This document shows, in pieces, positions 5,351 to 5,515 of a DNA stretch of 5,515 nucleotides. The stretch's first letter is position 1. Every line of letters begins with the position of its first letter. This DNA comes from an uncultured Eubacteriales bacterium (lineage in GTDB: Bacteria > Bacillota > Clostridia > Oscillospirales > Oscillospiraceae), in assembly GCA_900555795.1 (NCBI GenBank), contig USMP01000108.1, positions 1 to 5,515 of the forward strand, read 5' to 3'. Below the pieces are notes generated by a model. That model ran no database searches. It saw only the letters and a program-made list of their open reading frames with translations, and had not been told where the DNA came from. The position numbers were made by a program, and so were the translations under genes.

Positions 5351-5515
5351 TTACTCCACGTTTCGCGCCAGGATGGCCAGAAATTGGGCAGCGGTGGGCT
5401 GGCCCGTCAAACCGCCTCCCGTCAGTTCACACAGCAACTCGGGATTTTTCATCCAGGCCCGGGCCGCCACAAAGCGGATATTCCGCTCCACCGCCTGCCA
5501 GGTAGTGCCGTACCG
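5351..5515 (-). CDS. Spo0A C-terminal-domain protein, 3' end only
   Basis: The last 54 codons and the TAA stop of a leftward gene are present; the rest lies beyond the right edge. The translation starts RYGTTWQAVERNIRFVAARA and ends TGQPTAAQFLAILARNVE. This matches the end of the Spo0A DNA-binding domain (Spo0A_C), where the usual pattern is GTT-x-x-x-VER-x-IR, later GKPT-x-x-EFIA. In Spo0A this region contains the last helices of the domain that binds 0A-boxes. The differences (Trp-Gln-Ala after GTT, AQFLA for SEFIA, a short end with no basic tail) suggest a paralogue carrying only this domain, or a receiver fused to it, rather than the master regulator itself, but the missing N-terminus leaves this open. 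The gene ends 26 bp from the shared hairpin terminator. Confidence 0.78.
   Translation of the reverse strand, partial: RYGTTWQAVERNIRFVAARAWMKNPELLCELTGGGLTGQPTAAQFLAILARNVE

Overview
The window looks like chromosomal DNA from a GC-rich, spore-former-type Clostridium relative, probably Oscillospiraceae (Flavonifractor/Lawsonibacter-like). This placement is inferred from the high GC content, strong AGGAGG-type ribosome sites, sigma-A-like promoters, a Spo0A-type DNA-binding domain at the right edge, a YozG/YoaS-type regulator and membrane protein pair, and a LuxS with a Firmicute-like layout. No phage, insertion sequence, CRISPR array, tRNA or rRNA was seen.

Layout from left to right. (1) Positions 3-707 (+) hold the 3' part of a TIGR04255-family protein, followed by a perfect 12-bp hairpin terminator. 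(2) Positions 1954-817 (-) hold a compact three-gene operon read leftwards: a four-helix DUF2975 membrane protein, a 70-residue XRE-type regulator, and a small predicted lipoprotein whose GTG start overlaps the regulator's stop by 4 bp. It has a near-consensus promoter (TTGACA, 17 bp, TAGGAT), and a 10-bp direct repeat at 21-bp spacing covers the -35. (3) Positions 2117-3561 (+) hold a divergently transcribed operon: 5'-methylthioadenosine/S-adenosylhomocysteine nucleosidase, luxS, and an 83-residue stand-alone domain resembling the middle part of FakA/YloV. The first two enzymes are consecutive steps that convert S-adenosylhomocysteine to homocysteine, releasing the autoinducer-2 precursor. 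The role of the third protein is unknown. A GC-rich hairpin with a T-run closes this unit. (4) Positions 3769-5196 (+) hold a DEAD-box RNA helicase with its own promoter, a structured leader and a Pro/Arg-rich tail. (5) Positions 5354-5515 (-) hold the last 54 codons of a gene with a Spo0A C-terminal domain. It converges on the helicase, with a perfect 15-bp hairpin between them.

Most of this is ordinary housekeeping and regulatory content. The parts most worth a second look are the stand-alone FakA-like domain in the luxS operon (it keeps an HxH motif but has Asp where FakA has Cys), the DUF2975-XRE-lipoprotein operon with its candidate operator, and the partial Spo0A-type gene at the edge.
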